Of a stretch of DNA of 64,000 nt, positions 24,529 to 36,635 are shown in pieces. Every line of letters starts with the position of its first letter. Position 1 is the first letter of the stretch. The translations under genes and the position numbers were made by a program. The DNA is from Acanthacorydalis orientalis (lineage: Eukaryota; Arthropoda; Insecta; Megaloptera; Corydalidae): the NCBI GenBank assembly GCA_034766995.1, contig CM068314.1, positions 11,053,701-11,117,700 on the forward strand, given 5' to 3'. The notes under the pieces are model-generated. The model was not told where the DNA came from. It saw nothing but the letters and a program-made list of their open reading frames with translations, and searched no databases.

Positions 24529-25644
24529 GTGCACAGTATTTTACATTTATTTCAAACGTATCGCGTCGAAGAATGTTTCAGAAACGCGTGATGTATAAGA
24601 AAAAGCCGAACGAAAGTTTTTCTCGATCTTTTTAAAACATTTGTGTTTTATAGTGTATTAAAAAAGCGACACGAAACGATATAGGTATGTTACAAAGAAC
24701 TGGGAATGTAGAGCGAAAAACGTTTGAAAAATCTAGAGTATTCGTATGTTCGTGTGTAGATTCTGTGCAATGTATATATTTATGTAGTTTATTTTCAAAT
24801 ATTATGTTCGAGAAGTAGTAAACAATTGAATTATTGTGGCTGAGAGTAGAAATATTTGAAAATGTATAAACGTATAAATATTTTTTACAAATACTTCTAA
24901 AACAGTAAAATTTTAATATTAAATAAAATGTGTCTCGAATGCCACAAGATTTATTAAAGTATGTAAAATATTTTTATTACAAGGAAATAAAATGGTTAAT
25001 GTATATTTCGATAACTAGCATCATCATAGCTGAACGTTGATGATGTGATGTGGGAACAGAAAGGTATATAAACGATTTTTTATGTGTTTGAAGTAGATTA
25101 TAAACTGTAATATTTTATCATATATTTCGAAACGAATTATTTCCATCGCTTTCAAAACCATTTCACTTTAGAACGAATTCACATTCAACATATTTGTTTT
25201 AACATCAGTCGCACAAATATAACTGATAAAAAAGTTTGTAGTGAATTTAGTAAAAGAATAAATCTATTTATTATAATAATATTTTTTTTACTTACTTACA
25301 TTTTAATAATTAATAATTTTCAAATTACTTGATAAAGAAATTAGTCAGAATATATTTAAATATTTAAAAAAGTGTACGTGAATACAAATTACAAGATTTT
25401 TATCAAAATTATTCGTTCAATAAAGGATAGAAAGTTGAACGAGTCTACTAAAGGAACTGTCTGATTTGAATCGCTAAAAACGTCAAATATGTTTTTTTTT
25501 TAAAAAAAATTGGCAAATCTTGATGACTTTTTTATCAATATACATGTAAATCTTTCTAAGAAACGTTTCTCATTAACCATAACGCATGACAGAGCACAAA
25601 ATATTTTTGTTACTGGTTGACAGGATATCTCTTCCTTTAATCCT
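24529..25644. other. Unannotated AT-rich sequence
   Basis: 24540-24740 has some CpG (ATCGCGTCGAAG, AAACGCGTGATG). No supported feature. Confidence 0.4.
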
Positions 25645-25656
25645 ACCTCTCTCTCT

Positions 25657-25712
<56 letters not shown>
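25645..25712. repeat. (CT)n-(TA)n compound microsatellite
   Basis: Short CT run then about 26 TA units. Confidence 0.97.
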
Positions 25713-25716
<4 letters not shown>

Positions 25717-26610
25717 TTTTCATTTTATATGAATTTCGATGTCAACTACAACTTAACAAAAATACTTCTAAATTTTAAGAAAATGGAAGCGTTTTAAGTA
25801 GTTGTCGGTAGTCATTTTTGAAATTAAAAAAAAACTATAATAGATATCACATTTTTTGTAGTTTATGCATTAAAAAGATTTTTATTCAAGATAGAGATAA
25901 AAATTCAAGACAATCCGATTATTAATTCTTAAGATATTATACCAATCAGTTTGAAAATGTTTCTTTGAGAAGAACGCATTTTAAGTTTCGTTTATTAAGA
26001 GAGTTAATAAATTGCAAAAAATAATTTCGATACAATATTGCAAATCAAACTTCTCAGTATATACATTGAAAAATGTTATTTCGAGAAAAACGTCTTTAAA
26101 GTTTCAAAATCAATTTTTAAAGAGATTTAACTAACTTCGTGAAAATATATGAAATTGTTTTAACTCCTCATTGTACAAACTGGAAATATTCAATCTCAAA
26201 TCGAAGAGAGAAAGTGAATAATTATGAATAGTTAATTTTTGATTGGAATATTTTTAAATTTGGTTGCAAATTCAGTTCAAGTTTCTTTCGAATTTTTTTC
26301 AAACTCGCTAGGTAGCATAATAAATAACTTATATCTTTAATTTTTCTAAATTTCAACAATTGTTGTGTCATTGTACAAGTATATCAGTAAGACTTAAAAG
26401 TGGGACGTTAAAAGAATTTATTATTAAATATTGTAGAATGTAAACAAACACATTGAAAATTCTCCACATTTGAAAATTTGTCAATAATTATTATGTAGCT
26501 ATATTCAGAGACGAGAAAATGTATAAAATAGATATATCAAATGTGACATGTCAATAACGAAATTAAATTTTATTTATTTTGTAATAAACACGACAACAAA
26601 AGAAATCTAT
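25713..26610. other. Unannotated AT-rich sequence
   Basis: No supported feature. Confidence 0.5.
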
Positions 26611-26945
26611 TGTTGTGACGTTCGAAAGAAATCGCCCAAATTCACGCCAGTTTAATTTCAATGTACACCGTCTTCCGCGTTATTGGACTGTCAGAGGCAT
26701 TTGCACGGAACTAAATTATATCCAAAATTACCATTCATCAGCGTTCAATATCGCCGTTACAAAATCCGAAATTGACACATCTGAATCCCTATTGATGCTG
26801 GGGGCGTTCGCGTCGATTTATTACAAGTTTCAATACATCTGTGACCATGACATCATCATCATCGTCGTCATGATCACACGTCGGCATCGTCGCGCAGCAT
26901 CGTATTGGTTTAAACGTCCCCTATACAATATCAACGATGTATAAT
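26611..26945 (+). other. CpG-rich unique block with a 109-codon open frame
   Basis: By hand count 26641-26700 is about 45% G+C, far above the flanks. A plus frame (26615-26944) is open for 109 codons, one of the longest non-repetitive frames in the window, starting MTFERNRPNSRQ. It ends with an ATC/GTC-rich stretch giving a His/Asp/Ile/Val run. No domain is recognised, no splice context is evident, and the high G+C alone lowers stop frequency. Either a conserved non-coding element or an unrecognised small gene; the former is likelier. Confidence 0.35.
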
Positions 26946-27892
26946 CAAACTTTAGCGCATCTAGTATTAATAACTTTATTCTGATTTATTTGTGTGGGGA
27001 TAAAAACCTGCTTTAAAGTAACGATCTGAACAGCAAAAAAAGAAGAAAAAAAAACAAGTTTCTTTTTTAACATTCATTGTTATAAACAGTCGAAAAGATA
27101 TTATGTACTATATGTTTATTCAATTCATTAGTCATGAATTAGACGCTTTAGACTGGAATTTCATGTCAGTAGAATGTCAGTTGAATTTGAAAATGAAATC
27201 ATTTTTTTTTGTTGATAACCTTAGTTAAAAATAAATGTATACAAAAAAAGAATAAGAGTTCAAAAATATCAAGCAATCATTTAACTGTTTTTTTTCGTAC
27301 ATATTAAATTGATATTTCGCCTTCTTCAAAACATTTACATACATTTCATTCTGTATTTTTTTTTAATTCTTCGCTCATTCCTTAACAGTTTGTCTATTAA
27401 CTAATATAACTTATTTTTAGAATGTTTTGGATTGAAAGTATATAGCAAAAATAAAAACACAAAATATATTTATAACAAATAAGTAAACTAGTCACCTCAC
27501 GGTGACAAGAACTAACCATATGGCATTTTTATGAAAGAATTCCCAACATTTTTAATCATTGTTTTCGTACTTTTGGATCGCTTAAATGTCTACCTTTTAT
27601 GAATACTTTCAATACGTGTGCCATCCTCAAACATTTAGATAACTTTAAATCACATAAATCATCAGTTATCTAAATGTACCCAAAGATAACATACATGCTA
27701 AAAGTAATTGTTGACAAAAACTTAAAGACGAAAACCAAAAGAACAATGCATGAATGGATTCACAGACAAAAAAATGACTTTTTTATCTTTTAGATAAACA
27801 TCGATGTTACATGATGAATAATGCCACCTCATTCTACAAGGATTTCCCCGTAAGCTAACCAAGTATAGTTTCATGTGATATTCTGGTATATA
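26946..27892. other. Unannotated AT-rich sequence
   Basis: Contains GTGTGCCATCCTCAAAC near 27617, weakly like the CACGTGTGCC...TTCTTCAGG motif of the repeat at 39726. Otherwise nothing. Confidence 0.4.
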
Positions 27893-28153
27893 CTAGGTTT
27901 GGCAATTTAATTCCCGGATTGACGCTGTAGCACTGGAATCACGTGAAATTAAACCAAAAGTAAAGCAGGATATAATACTTTACAGCTATGTCAATAGAGG
28001 ATGGTCAAGTGAGGATCCAACAGCTGTTAGTTTCTACGCAGGAAGTTGGCACGTACATAGTGTTTGTCAGTCGTCATGCAGCAACGAATGCATTTTAAAT
28101 TTTGCTGTAAATTAGGAAAAACTACAATCCGGGAATTAAATGGTCAAACCTCG
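27893..28153. mobile_element. Mariner-type MITE, 261 bp
   Basis: Terminal inverted repeats: left CTAGGTTTGGCAATTTAATT then CCCGGATTG; right, reverse complemented, CGAGGTTTGACCATTTAATT then CCCGGATTG. That is 26 of 29 positions identical. The left flank is TA. The interior (GTCAAGTGAGGATCCAACAG) looks like the first codons of a mariner transposase fused to the right end, so it is an internally deleted derivative. It has no functional coding capacity. Confidence 0.8.
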
Positions 28154-28551
28154 AAAGTTAATTTTTATTAATTTAAGGTTTAAAAGGAACCTGCACATTA
28201 AATGAATTTATATTCATATTTAATCAAAAATTTCTTCCCTTTTCTTTTTTATCAGTGATTATGGAACTAAATTATTCAATCTTATTCAGTAATTTCTATA
28301 GGATTTTCAAGAAGCAGTAGTCATCGTACTCATTCTAACTCAAACGATTACATGTTAATGATAATATAAAATTGAAACTGAAAATAACTACTTAAAACTG
28401 TTTACTATCATCGTTCATGATTTTCATTTTCATTTTGATATTTGACAGGACTTAATTGTTTATTTTTAGACATGGGCTTTTAAAATAATTTTCAACAGAC
28501 TATACAGCATTAAAATGAATAACTAAATAGATATAAAATTATATGCTCACG

Positions 28552-28850
28552 CAGTGGCGCACTCGGGATTTGATCTTGGGGTGGGGGCGAGCTGAACGGA
28601 TAAGATTTTTTTAATGCAAATTCAATAAAATTCATTAGGCGATTATAAAAATGTATTTAAAGAATAAAACCAGTTTTCTTTTCATTTTACAGAGCACTTG
28701 AATTACTTCAGTCGTGGTTACATTAATCTCTCTGTGTATATAAGAGCATTTTCGCGCGATGACTTTTGTTTTGTTTTCTGTTATTTTTCCCTTTTCCTTT
28801 GAGGGGTGAGGTGTCAGGACCCCTTGTCTCCCTCCTTGGGTGCGTCACTG
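28552..28850. mobile_element. hAT-type MITE, 299 bp
   Basis: Left end CAGTGGCGCACTCGGGATTT, right end (reverse complement) CAGTGACGCACCCAAGGAGG. CAGTGGCG-type termini are characteristic of hAT elements. The 8-bp flanks TGCTCACG (28544-28551) and TGTTCACA (28851-28858) agree at 6 of 8 positions, as expected for an old target duplication. G-rich subterminal tracts (GGGGTGGGGGCG and GGGGTGAGG) occur at both ends. No transposase. Confidence 0.75.
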
Positions 28851-28858
28851 TGTTCACA

Positions 28859-29382
28859 CATCAATTTGTCTTATTTAAAACAATAACACAATCCATAAAA
28901 AATAGTGTTAATTGTTGAGAAGATTAGAGGCAAAAAGTGACATCAAATTTATAAATAGTCTTAATAAATTATAAAACATAAGTCTGATTACTTAACATCC
29001 AAAAAGAAAATGTTTTTTTTTTATATATCAAACAGACGTTACGTATATGTAAATGTATGTAAGTTTACTAAAAGTGCCTTAAGCTAAAATAATGATAAAT
29101 GATGATAATAAGTAACCTGTAATTTGAAAGAATGTACACGTACGTGTACGCACCTAAATTTACTTTGCGAAAATATAGTCGAGTCAAAACACAACATTAT
29201 ACTTAATTCGCATAGTAAGTCATCCGTCCTAATAACTATTTAAAGAACATTTATATACCAAAGCTGCTATTAAAAGCTGACGTCATTGACGGGGAACTAT
29301 CAAAATCGACAATTGCATACAAGAATTAAAATTCAAATATAGTGACTCGTTGAGTTTGGCTCGTATTCAAACAGAGATACAC

Positions 29383-29386
<4 letters not shown>
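28859..29386. other. Unannotated sequence
   Basis: Holds a perfect 16-bp palindrome, GTACACGTACGTGTAC, near 29136. No other supported feature. Confidence 0.4.

Positions 29387-29461
<75 letters not shown>
29387..29461. repeat. (TA)n microsatellite
   Basis: About 37 TA units, one of the longest pure arrays here. Confidence 0.97.
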
Positions 29462-29465
<4 letters not shown>

Positions 29466-30260
29466 GAATATATAATTACGACATAGGTGAATGTCTAATA
29501 CACAATTAAAGAACGGTGTGTTCCTTTTATAAAACGTGTGTTTGTAGCGTGAATTCGATCATTTGAGCATTCTTGAAACGAAAGATCATAAAAATTAATA
29601 AACATAAGAACTTGTGACCTTAGTTTGCCTATTTTAAATCCTCGTCAATATAAGTCGTCACGTTTACTTGTATACAGAGTCAGGCCATGTGCTCTTTTAC
29701 ATAGACAATTCGTTTTCAATAACGGCCTATACACTTGTCTGGATTCTGCGGTTATTAATTTTAGAACGTTTCAATAAACATACAACTCGTGTTCGATTCA
29801 ATTTTCTATTTCTAAAAATTCACAGTTGAATAATACTTTATAAAAGTGACAGTCTATACAATTTCTCCGAAGTATAAAGTTTACTATTATTATTATTTAC
29901 ATGGAGTATCCGAACATATATTTATGTTTGCATCGATATTACGAATGGTAAATTTTCGTAAATCAAAATTGTAAAAATTTCAAGTCTAAGAAATAATTAT
30001 GCGGTTAAGTATATTAAATCATTATCAACAATAAATGTCATTCAAGAAGATTAAAAAGCATCAACACAAAATTAAAATTAATTTCAGTAAATTTTAAGTT
30101 TCATTTCGATAAGAAAGCCCTTTAAAAACTTAGTATAAATTAATATAACTTTTTAATTGCTTTAAAACACACGTGAGTCAGACATTTTAAGGTTGAGGTT
30201 AAAGTTAAGTTTGAGATATGTGAAACTACGATATGTTTTCACAATAAACAGAAAACATTT
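29462..30260. other. Unannotated sequence
   Basis: 29500-29800 is slightly less AT-rich. No sustained frame or repeat recognised. Confidence 0.4.
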
Positions 30261-30265
30261 CTCTG

Positions 30266-30327
<62 letters not shown>

Positions 30328-30345
30328 GATAGATAGATAGATAGG
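30261..30345. repeat. (CT)n-(TA)n-(GATA)n compound microsatellite
   Basis: CT run 30261-30300, TA run to about 30326, then GATA units. Confidence 0.97.
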
Positions 30346-30557
30346 TAAATAGATAAAGAGGGGCATAAAATTAAAAAAGGCGGTCGAATAGGAGAATTTT
30401 TCCTATTAATTCGATTTTTTAAAATGTGTTTTTTGATTTGAGATCAGGAATTAGATGACAGAATAAAATAATAAATATAATAAAAAAGAAACGAAAAAAA
30501 AAACTAAATGAAAAGAATATGGATGTATTGAATTGTTTTAAATTGATTTAAATATTA

Positions 30558-31030
30558 TTAGGTTAGTAAGAAAGTAATTGCGGTTTATGACCTTCAAATT
30601 CATATACATTTTTTTTGGTTAATAATTAACATTATTTATCGAAATAACCACATTAGAATCGCCACATTTTTGTCAAATAATTGCAAGTTTATTTATTCCG
30701 GAGGTGAAAAACTCCGGAGTTCTGGAGGTGGAAAACTCCGGAGTTCTAGAGGTGATAAAAACTCAGGCAGCAGCTTCGTTGTTAGAGACCTTTCCCTGTA
30801 AGAAGTAGTCGAAACGCTTAAACAAGTGATAATCTGTTGGCGTGATAATTAATACTAAGCAATAAAGATATTTACATATTGTTTTATTTAACTGTTCATT
30901 TATACTTTCGAAAAAAAAATGATTTTTGGGATTATGTTTCAGTACTAATAATTGAAACAAAACATTAAATAATAAATGATGTAACATACTAAAAAAAGAA
31001 CTACCAAACGATTACTTTTGTCGCACCTAT
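30558..31030 (-). mobile_element. Internally deleted cecropia-type mariner, 473 bp
   Basis: The left end TTAGGTTAGTAAGAAAGTAA then TTGCGG, and the right end (reverse complement) TAGGTGCGACAAAAGTAATC, match the ends of the full mariner at 51460. TA precedes the left end (30556-30557). On the minus strand it encodes only the transposase C-terminus: TPTDYHLFKRFDYFLQGK, SNNEAAA, then after a stop VFITSRTPEF..., FFTSGINKLA and QKCGDSN. The third catalytic Asp (PTDY) is intact, but the DNA-binding domain and the first two catalytic residues are deleted. It also carries an internal 24-bp duplication. Not autonomous. Confidence 0.85.
30700..30764 (-). repeat. 24-bp tandem duplication in transposase C-terminal codons
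   Basis: Two units (30700-30723 and 30724-30747) plus a partial third, each with the palindrome ACTCCGGAGT. On the minus strand they encode TSRTPEFS then TSRTPEFF, an in-frame 8-codon duplication of the segment just before GINKL in the cecropia-type transposase. Confidence 0.85.
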
Positions 31031-31153
31031 AAATTCACAAGTTTCCATCTTTAATTCAATAACTATCTCGTATATCAACAAATCGTCCATAAAATAAAGA
31101 AATGCGGAATGTTGATATTATTATATGCATTCGTTTATAAATTCTAGACTGAA

Positions 31154-31760
31154 ATGAATAAATATCAAATTGAAATTAATGTTTTTCCAACAAATTTAAT
31201 ACTTGAAAGAATATTTGCAACCTTCGACATTTCCACCCTTCAAATAGGTGTCTTTTTCTCTATCTCTCTTTACATAAACGAAGAGATAGATATACTTCGA
31301 CAATCGTACATAATCTTGCCGAAGACTAGACATACATGGAAACTGCGTATCGAACAGCATCGACTGAACATTGTCTGGTCGCGACCTGACCTTTCGCATT
31401 CATGAAGCGCCACACGAAGCATCTTCTCCGTTCGTCCGTAAAACTCCAATTCGGTCCTATTATCTATTATCAGTGTTACAATCACTAACGAACACGACAA
31501 TCTGTCTCTCTCGTACCACGTTACGCACCGTATAATCGAATGGGACGGTCGATACATTTTATGGATATTACGAAAACATCGTTACACCTTCTTCTTCTAC
31601 GGGAAAGAAACACTTTCTACTTGCCAATGCAAATGTTTATGCGGAAGTCGATATAAAGGTGGAGCAGCACTTTTGAAGGTCGAGTCAATAAATCGGAGAT
31701 GACTGGCTTTAAAACGAAACGTGGACGCGTAATATAAATCCGGAGGAAGTGTAGAAATGG
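31154..31760. other. CpG-rich unique block with overlapping open frames
   Basis: Plus (31154-31405) and minus (31196-31399, 31270-31557) frames are all open over the same DNA. That reflects low stop frequency in G+C-richer sequence more than coding. CpG motifs such as GGTCGCGACCTGACC (31378) and GTCCGTAAAAC occur. None of the translations shows a known domain. Candidate conserved non-coding element. Confidence 0.35.
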
Positions 31761-31886
31761 ACGTATTGATTTTTTGTTATATGTGACAAAAATCTGATCC
31801 GAATTTTAACGCTTATGTTTGCAAAGATATTCTCGTGCTGAATTCAAAATTTTTACACATATAAACAACGTGCTTTTAGTACTCGT

Positions 31887-31888
<2 letters not shown>

Positions 31889-31943
<55 letters not shown>
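31889..31943. repeat. (TA)n microsatellite
   Basis: About 27 TA units. Confidence 0.97.
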
Positions 31944-31944
<1 letters not shown>

Positions 31945-32086
31945 TAGAGGAATTCACCCCATGCTCGCTGCTGCCACCCACTTATCAATTATAAACCTGT
32001 ACATGAACCGAATGAAACCATAAACATATTTTTTAAAACTCATTATGTCTATATACTTATTATCACAGATATATCGCAAAGTAATC

Positions 32087-32089
<3 letters not shown>

Positions 32090-32121
<32 letters not shown>
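32090..32121. repeat. (TA)n microsatellite
   Basis: About 15 TA units. Confidence 0.95.
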
Positions 32122-32125
<4 letters not shown>

Positions 32126-32191
32126 GTCTATATAAATATCGCGGATAGATAATTTTTTGCAACGTAATAGTTTTTTTGTGGATAATTTTAA

Positions 32192-32196
32192 TTATA

Positions 32197-32278
<82 letters not shown>

Positions 32279-32283
32279 TGTAT
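32192..32283. repeat. (TA)n with GTAT variants
   Basis: About 35 TA units grading into TATGTATGTATG. Confidence 0.96.
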
Positions 32284-32759
32284 TATTTTTATAAATTATT
32301 TAAATTATGAAATGTTTCAAATTATTACACACTGTGTTATAAAAATGATACGTGAAAATATGTACGGTTGAAATATATAATTAGAAATATATATTCATAA
32401 ACTAATCCATGTATACAATACCTAAGCAATATTTTTTAAATACGTCCTTTGACAAAAATAACGTGTATGAGATATGAATAATAAATATAATTGAGTATGG
32501 TTCCTTTTCAAGACAAATCCTGTAAAAATTTCAATTCTATTGATGAATATATTATTAATAATAATAATTACATTAATCAAACACTGAAATATGGCTGTCA
32601 TAAAAATTGATATTACACACTGAATTATAAACAGTGCGTACCTGTAAATTAAAAAAATAAATAGACCTAAACCCGTTTAAAACTTTAGTAAATCGAGTAG
32701 TAAAAACTTTAGTAAGCGAACTGCCGAACAGATGCGATAAAATTTGTTTTTTCTGGTGA

Positions 32760-33089
32760 GTGCGGCACCCACGTATCGAGCTTCAACGCGAACCCCAACT
32801 TCTTTAAATGCCTAAATGCAGTCAATCTGTCAACAGTGAGTATCTCGACAACCTTCACAGTCGAAATTCAGAAGTTATTGTTAACTAGAGTCGGGTTCAC
32901 CAGTCCAGAGCGGGGTTGATCTTCGAGCTTAAAATCACCAACTTAAAATTTAGCAAACCATTTCTTCACGGTTGGAAGTGAGGGTGCATGGTCCAAATAA
33001 ACCTTCCGAATATGTTTCGTTGCCGCGCTTACTCCTTTCCGAAACTTCTACAACATAACGTGTCGAAAGTGTATCTGTTCGTTGTCCAT
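32760..33089 (-). pseudogene. Mariner transposase N-terminal (DNA-binding) fragment
   Basis: Reading from an ATG at 33089 on the minus strand: MDNEQIHFRHVML, stop, KFRKGVSAATKHIRKVY, then TVKKWFAKF, stop, VGDFKLEDQPRSG, stop, and later LTAFRHLKKLGFALKLDTWVPH. This follows the paired helix-turn-helix layout of mariner transposases: HFRH.ML..FRKG, then a KWF.KF.GDF.LEDQPRSG linker, then RHLKKLG....WVPH. Three in-frame stops are visible and the catalytic domain is absent, because the sequence diverges after WVPH. The bipartite HTH normally binds the terminal repeats. It is a different subfamily from the 51460 element. A possible 5' end, AGGTGATGTTAAGAGTG on the minus strand, lies near 33238. Confidence 0.8.
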
Positions 33090-33259
33090 TTTTAAAATTT
33101 TTTCTTGCGCACAAATCGAATCGAAATACATACGTCTGATGCTCAAATGACAGCTGTGACTGTCACCTTTGAAACGATACATAACATGAATACATTTTAA
33201 TCACGATCGCCACTATGGGGCACTCTTAACATCACCTATTGAATCGTATACAGATTTTT

Positions 33260-34134
33260 GCACTGATCCAATATAATAATCGAAAAAAAAATATTATTAA
33301 AAAATTAATAACGTGACTGCTTTCTTATATAATAAGAATAAGTTCCAATATTAAATTTCGCACTGTTATAAAATAAACAAGTCATTATAAAAAAAAGTAC
33401 TCTAATAATTAACACAAACACATAAACAAATGTACAAATGATTCTAATTAAAATTATTACTAAAAACGATGTTCAAACAAATAGATGATGTTTCAATTTT
33501 CATAAATAAACATAACACCAATTAATCAGTAATGTCATGATGTCAAAATAATAACATTTTAATTTTGAGTATTGTTTTTAAAACTGCGCTCGGTAATTAA
33601 TATTTTTTAATACTTCGTTAATATTTCTCCTATATGATTTACGATTTAATAAATGATAATATGTAACATTGTACATAAATATATGTTTATTTTAATAGAA
33701 ACTCGTATTTTATTTTTCACAAGCAAGCTATTTTGAACATTCAAATACGTATCTATATATAAAATCAATCACAAAAAAATTCACTGAAAACGAAAAGGTC
33801 AAACAGGTTACGATTAAGGATAATTACTGATACACTAATAAACTTTATAAATTCCATTGCCGATTATTTAACACGAACATATTAATACATTGCAATAATT
33901 ATACTTCTTTTTCAAAACAGAATTAAAAAGTGCATTAATTTCTCTCTAAAAAAAAAACAGATTCTTTTTTCATTTATTATTATTCAGTTGTTTGCTCGAA
34001 TATTCAACAAATTAAGATATATTAACTGTGAAAAAATATCATAATTCATGCCAATAACAAACAGTAAACTGTAAAATTACAGTCACTGACAGTTACAACG
34101 ATAAAGCTAATTATCCTCATCAACAAACTAAAAT
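33260..34134. other. Unannotated AT-rich sequence
   Basis: No supported feature. Confidence 0.5.
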
Positions 34135-34347
34135 ATGTTTGTTAATAACAGTAGAAAAGGGGTGAAAACTGTACGTACAACACAAGGGGTCTATTCTCAA
34201 GGGTTCGACAAATTCAAATTGCGAATATTGCGGTACGATCCACCCTTATTACATCAGCAAGTTGGGACGGTAGAAACAAGGGAAGCAAGTATCAACGATG
34301 CTTGCGACGTTGTAATATATATTTCGATTAAGTCGATTCTAAAGTAG
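34135..34347 (+). other. Small block with a 70-codon open frame, unknown
   Basis: Less AT-rich than the flanks (AAAAGGGGTGAAAACTG, GGGACGGTAGAAACAAGGG). The frame begins MFVNNSRKGVKTVRT and has ordinary amino-acid composition, but no recognised family and no conserved neighbour. Coding cannot be asserted. Confidence 0.25.
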
Positions 34348-34571
34348 CTTGAAGTTTTATTTGAAACAAAAGGTCTTATACTAATTATGAGATAAACAAG
34401 TTATAATCAGATAACATATATTTCAATTCAGATTTGTGATAACATTGATTGGATAACAACTTTCTAATCGTGATAAAAAGTAAAAAGTGATTGAATTCTA
34501 TACTTTTAAATATGCAGATTATATATTATCTTAATTAAAATAAAAACAAGAAATAGCCATCTCTTAATTAA

Positions 34572-34583
<12 letters not shown>

Positions 34584-34656
<73 letters not shown>
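34584..34656. repeat. (TA)n microsatellite
   Basis: About 36 TA units preceded by three CATA units. Confidence 0.97.
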
Positions 34657-34658
<2 letters not shown>

Positions 34659-34739
34659 GCTATTTAACAAATGTTTTCGTTTAATACAGTGGGATAAAGT
34701 TTACTTATAAACCTGTGTAAAGAAAAGGGACGTACACTT

Positions 34740-34970
34740 TATTGTAATCTATTTATCGCATGTTCGGAGAAACCGAAGAAACCACGAAAATCCTGTCAAG
34801 ATGATCAACCAAAATTTACGACCTTTCGAATAGAATACGACCTCTGAACCGGCTCACAGAATTTACAGTGATGAATTGAATTATTAATTACAATTTTATT
34901 TAACAAGATTTGTACGCGTCAGAGCGGAAATATCTCGAAGATAAATCTGACAATGATTGTATGTAATGAT
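34740..34970. other. Less AT-rich unique block
   Basis: Contains GAAACCGAAGAAACCACG, CTGAACCGGCTCACAG and GTACGCGTCAGAGCGG. No sustained frame. Candidate non-coding element by composition. Confidence 0.25.
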
Positions 34971-35887
34971 TTTCAATTATTCTTCATGTTTTAAAAACAG
35001 TGTTCAGTATCGATTAGTGATATTTAATATGTATGTTTATAATTCGATGTGATAAATATTTTCACGGATGATAATAAATGAACATCTATTTATAAAAAAA
35101 TATAAATAATACGTTCGTATTCTATTAAATCGATAGAACGTTTTGAGGACTAATAACTTCTGAACCACCTATGAACAATGTTCATGACATTATTTATTGC
35201 ATCCTTGGAGTGAAGTAAAAAAAAAACGGGCGTCGGGTAGAACCTTAAGCAAACTGAGGGTTGAAACTAACAACTCTTTATGCACTTTCTTCATCGAGTA
35301 AAAGGAAAAGGGTCAACATTTATATTTAATATTTGCGGTTTCTGTCGACAATGGGTTCAAGTCTGGTATGAGTGAATGTTAGAAAAGATGAAACAATTGT
35401 ACAAAGACAAAAGGATGTTATAATTCAGAACGCTGCATTCAATTATAATGCAAGAGTATATGTGAATTTGAATTTGAGGGTAATGTTCTATGCAAATATA
35501 TTTCAGTCCGTTGATTTTTGTATATTTAATAATAGGAGAGGATATTTGGTGTGCTGTATTTAAATAAAATGAGTATAGGGAATATATTACATGAATATAT
35601 TTGATTTTTAACAGCGTAATAATAGTTGCAAACGTATTGTACTTGTTTAAATATGGAAACATGCTAAAATATGAAACACTTTATCATAAAAAAATAAATT
35701 AAAATACTGTATTAAGAAAGTAATAAAATTAATTTAAACAGTTACTCTGAATTATTTCATTTTAAATAACTTAAAATTCCACAGATAAAAGAAAAAAATA
35801 TCAAATATTTATTTAAAATTTTTACCAAGTTTAATGACCAAATATCTATATTTAATACTTTCATACATAAAAAATCCACAAATAAAT
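34971..35887. other. Unannotated AT-rich sequence
   Basis: Overlapping plus and minus frames at 35357-35662 have no family resemblance. Confidence 0.45.
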
Positions 35888-35985
35888 TTTCTTATTTCTG
35901 CTCAAACATGATATTTGATTACTTTTGACTGTTGTTTAAGATCATTTCGATGTCGATGACATCAATGCTCCGAGCGGTAACATAT
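35888..35985 (+). repeat. Foldback family fragment I
   Basis: TTGATTACTTTTGACTGTTG, CATTTCGATGTCGATGACAT and ATGCTCCGAGCGGTAAC correspond to the central segment of the family. The outer arms are not recognisable. Confidence 0.45.
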
Positions 35986-36345
35986 ATAAAAAATATGAAA
36001 TGAATATTTGAAATTTAAATTAAATTCTGAACTACAAAGGATTTTTCTCTGTAGAAATGTATTTTGTAACTGCGACCACTTATATAAAGAATTAAAGGAG
36101 AAAATATCATTCTACATAATCTATAATTTAAAAAAAGTTGGTGTAAAAAATATAAATGTTATATGATTTCAACGAAATATTAAAAACCAGAAAAGAATAT
36201 AAAGTGGAGTCTACTAAATATTAAACAATGTATTTATAATACAACACTATTTAAATATTTTCAGTCAGAATCAACTAACCGCTATATTTTACACATTTTA
36301 TAAAAAAAAATTTATTACGATATATAAGAACCAATTGGCCAATAT

Positions 36346-36346
36346 A

Positions 36347-36386
<40 letters not shown>
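36346..36386. repeat. (TG)n-(TA)n microsatellite
   Basis: Short TG run, then about 16 TA units. Confidence 0.95.
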
Positions 36387-36387
<1 letters not shown>

Positions 36388-36468
36388 CCTAGTTTATATG
36401 AAGTTTAAATAAGAATAAAAATAAAATTCAGTAGTGAATTATTAAAAGTTACCTATTTTAAAACTGGA

Positions 36469-36473
<5 letters not shown>

Positions 36474-36537
<64 letters not shown>

Positions 36538-36540
36538 ATA
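36474..36540. repeat. (TA)n microsatellite
   Basis: About 32 TA units with one TTA interruption. Confidence 0.97.
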
Positions 36541-36608
36541 GTCAAGTAATATATTTATTCGTTTTTAATAAGTATTCCATTCAATTCATTTTCTGAAAAT
36601 AGAAATTC

Positions 36609-36635
36609 ATATATATATATATATATATATATATA
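36609..36635. repeat. (TA)n microsatellite
   Basis: About 13 TA units; third array within 300 bp. Confidence 0.95.

Noticed and set aside
35357..35662. 101-codon minus-strand frame
   Set aside because: Overlaps an open plus frame; Ile/Tyr/Asn-rich as expected from AT-rich non-coding DNA.
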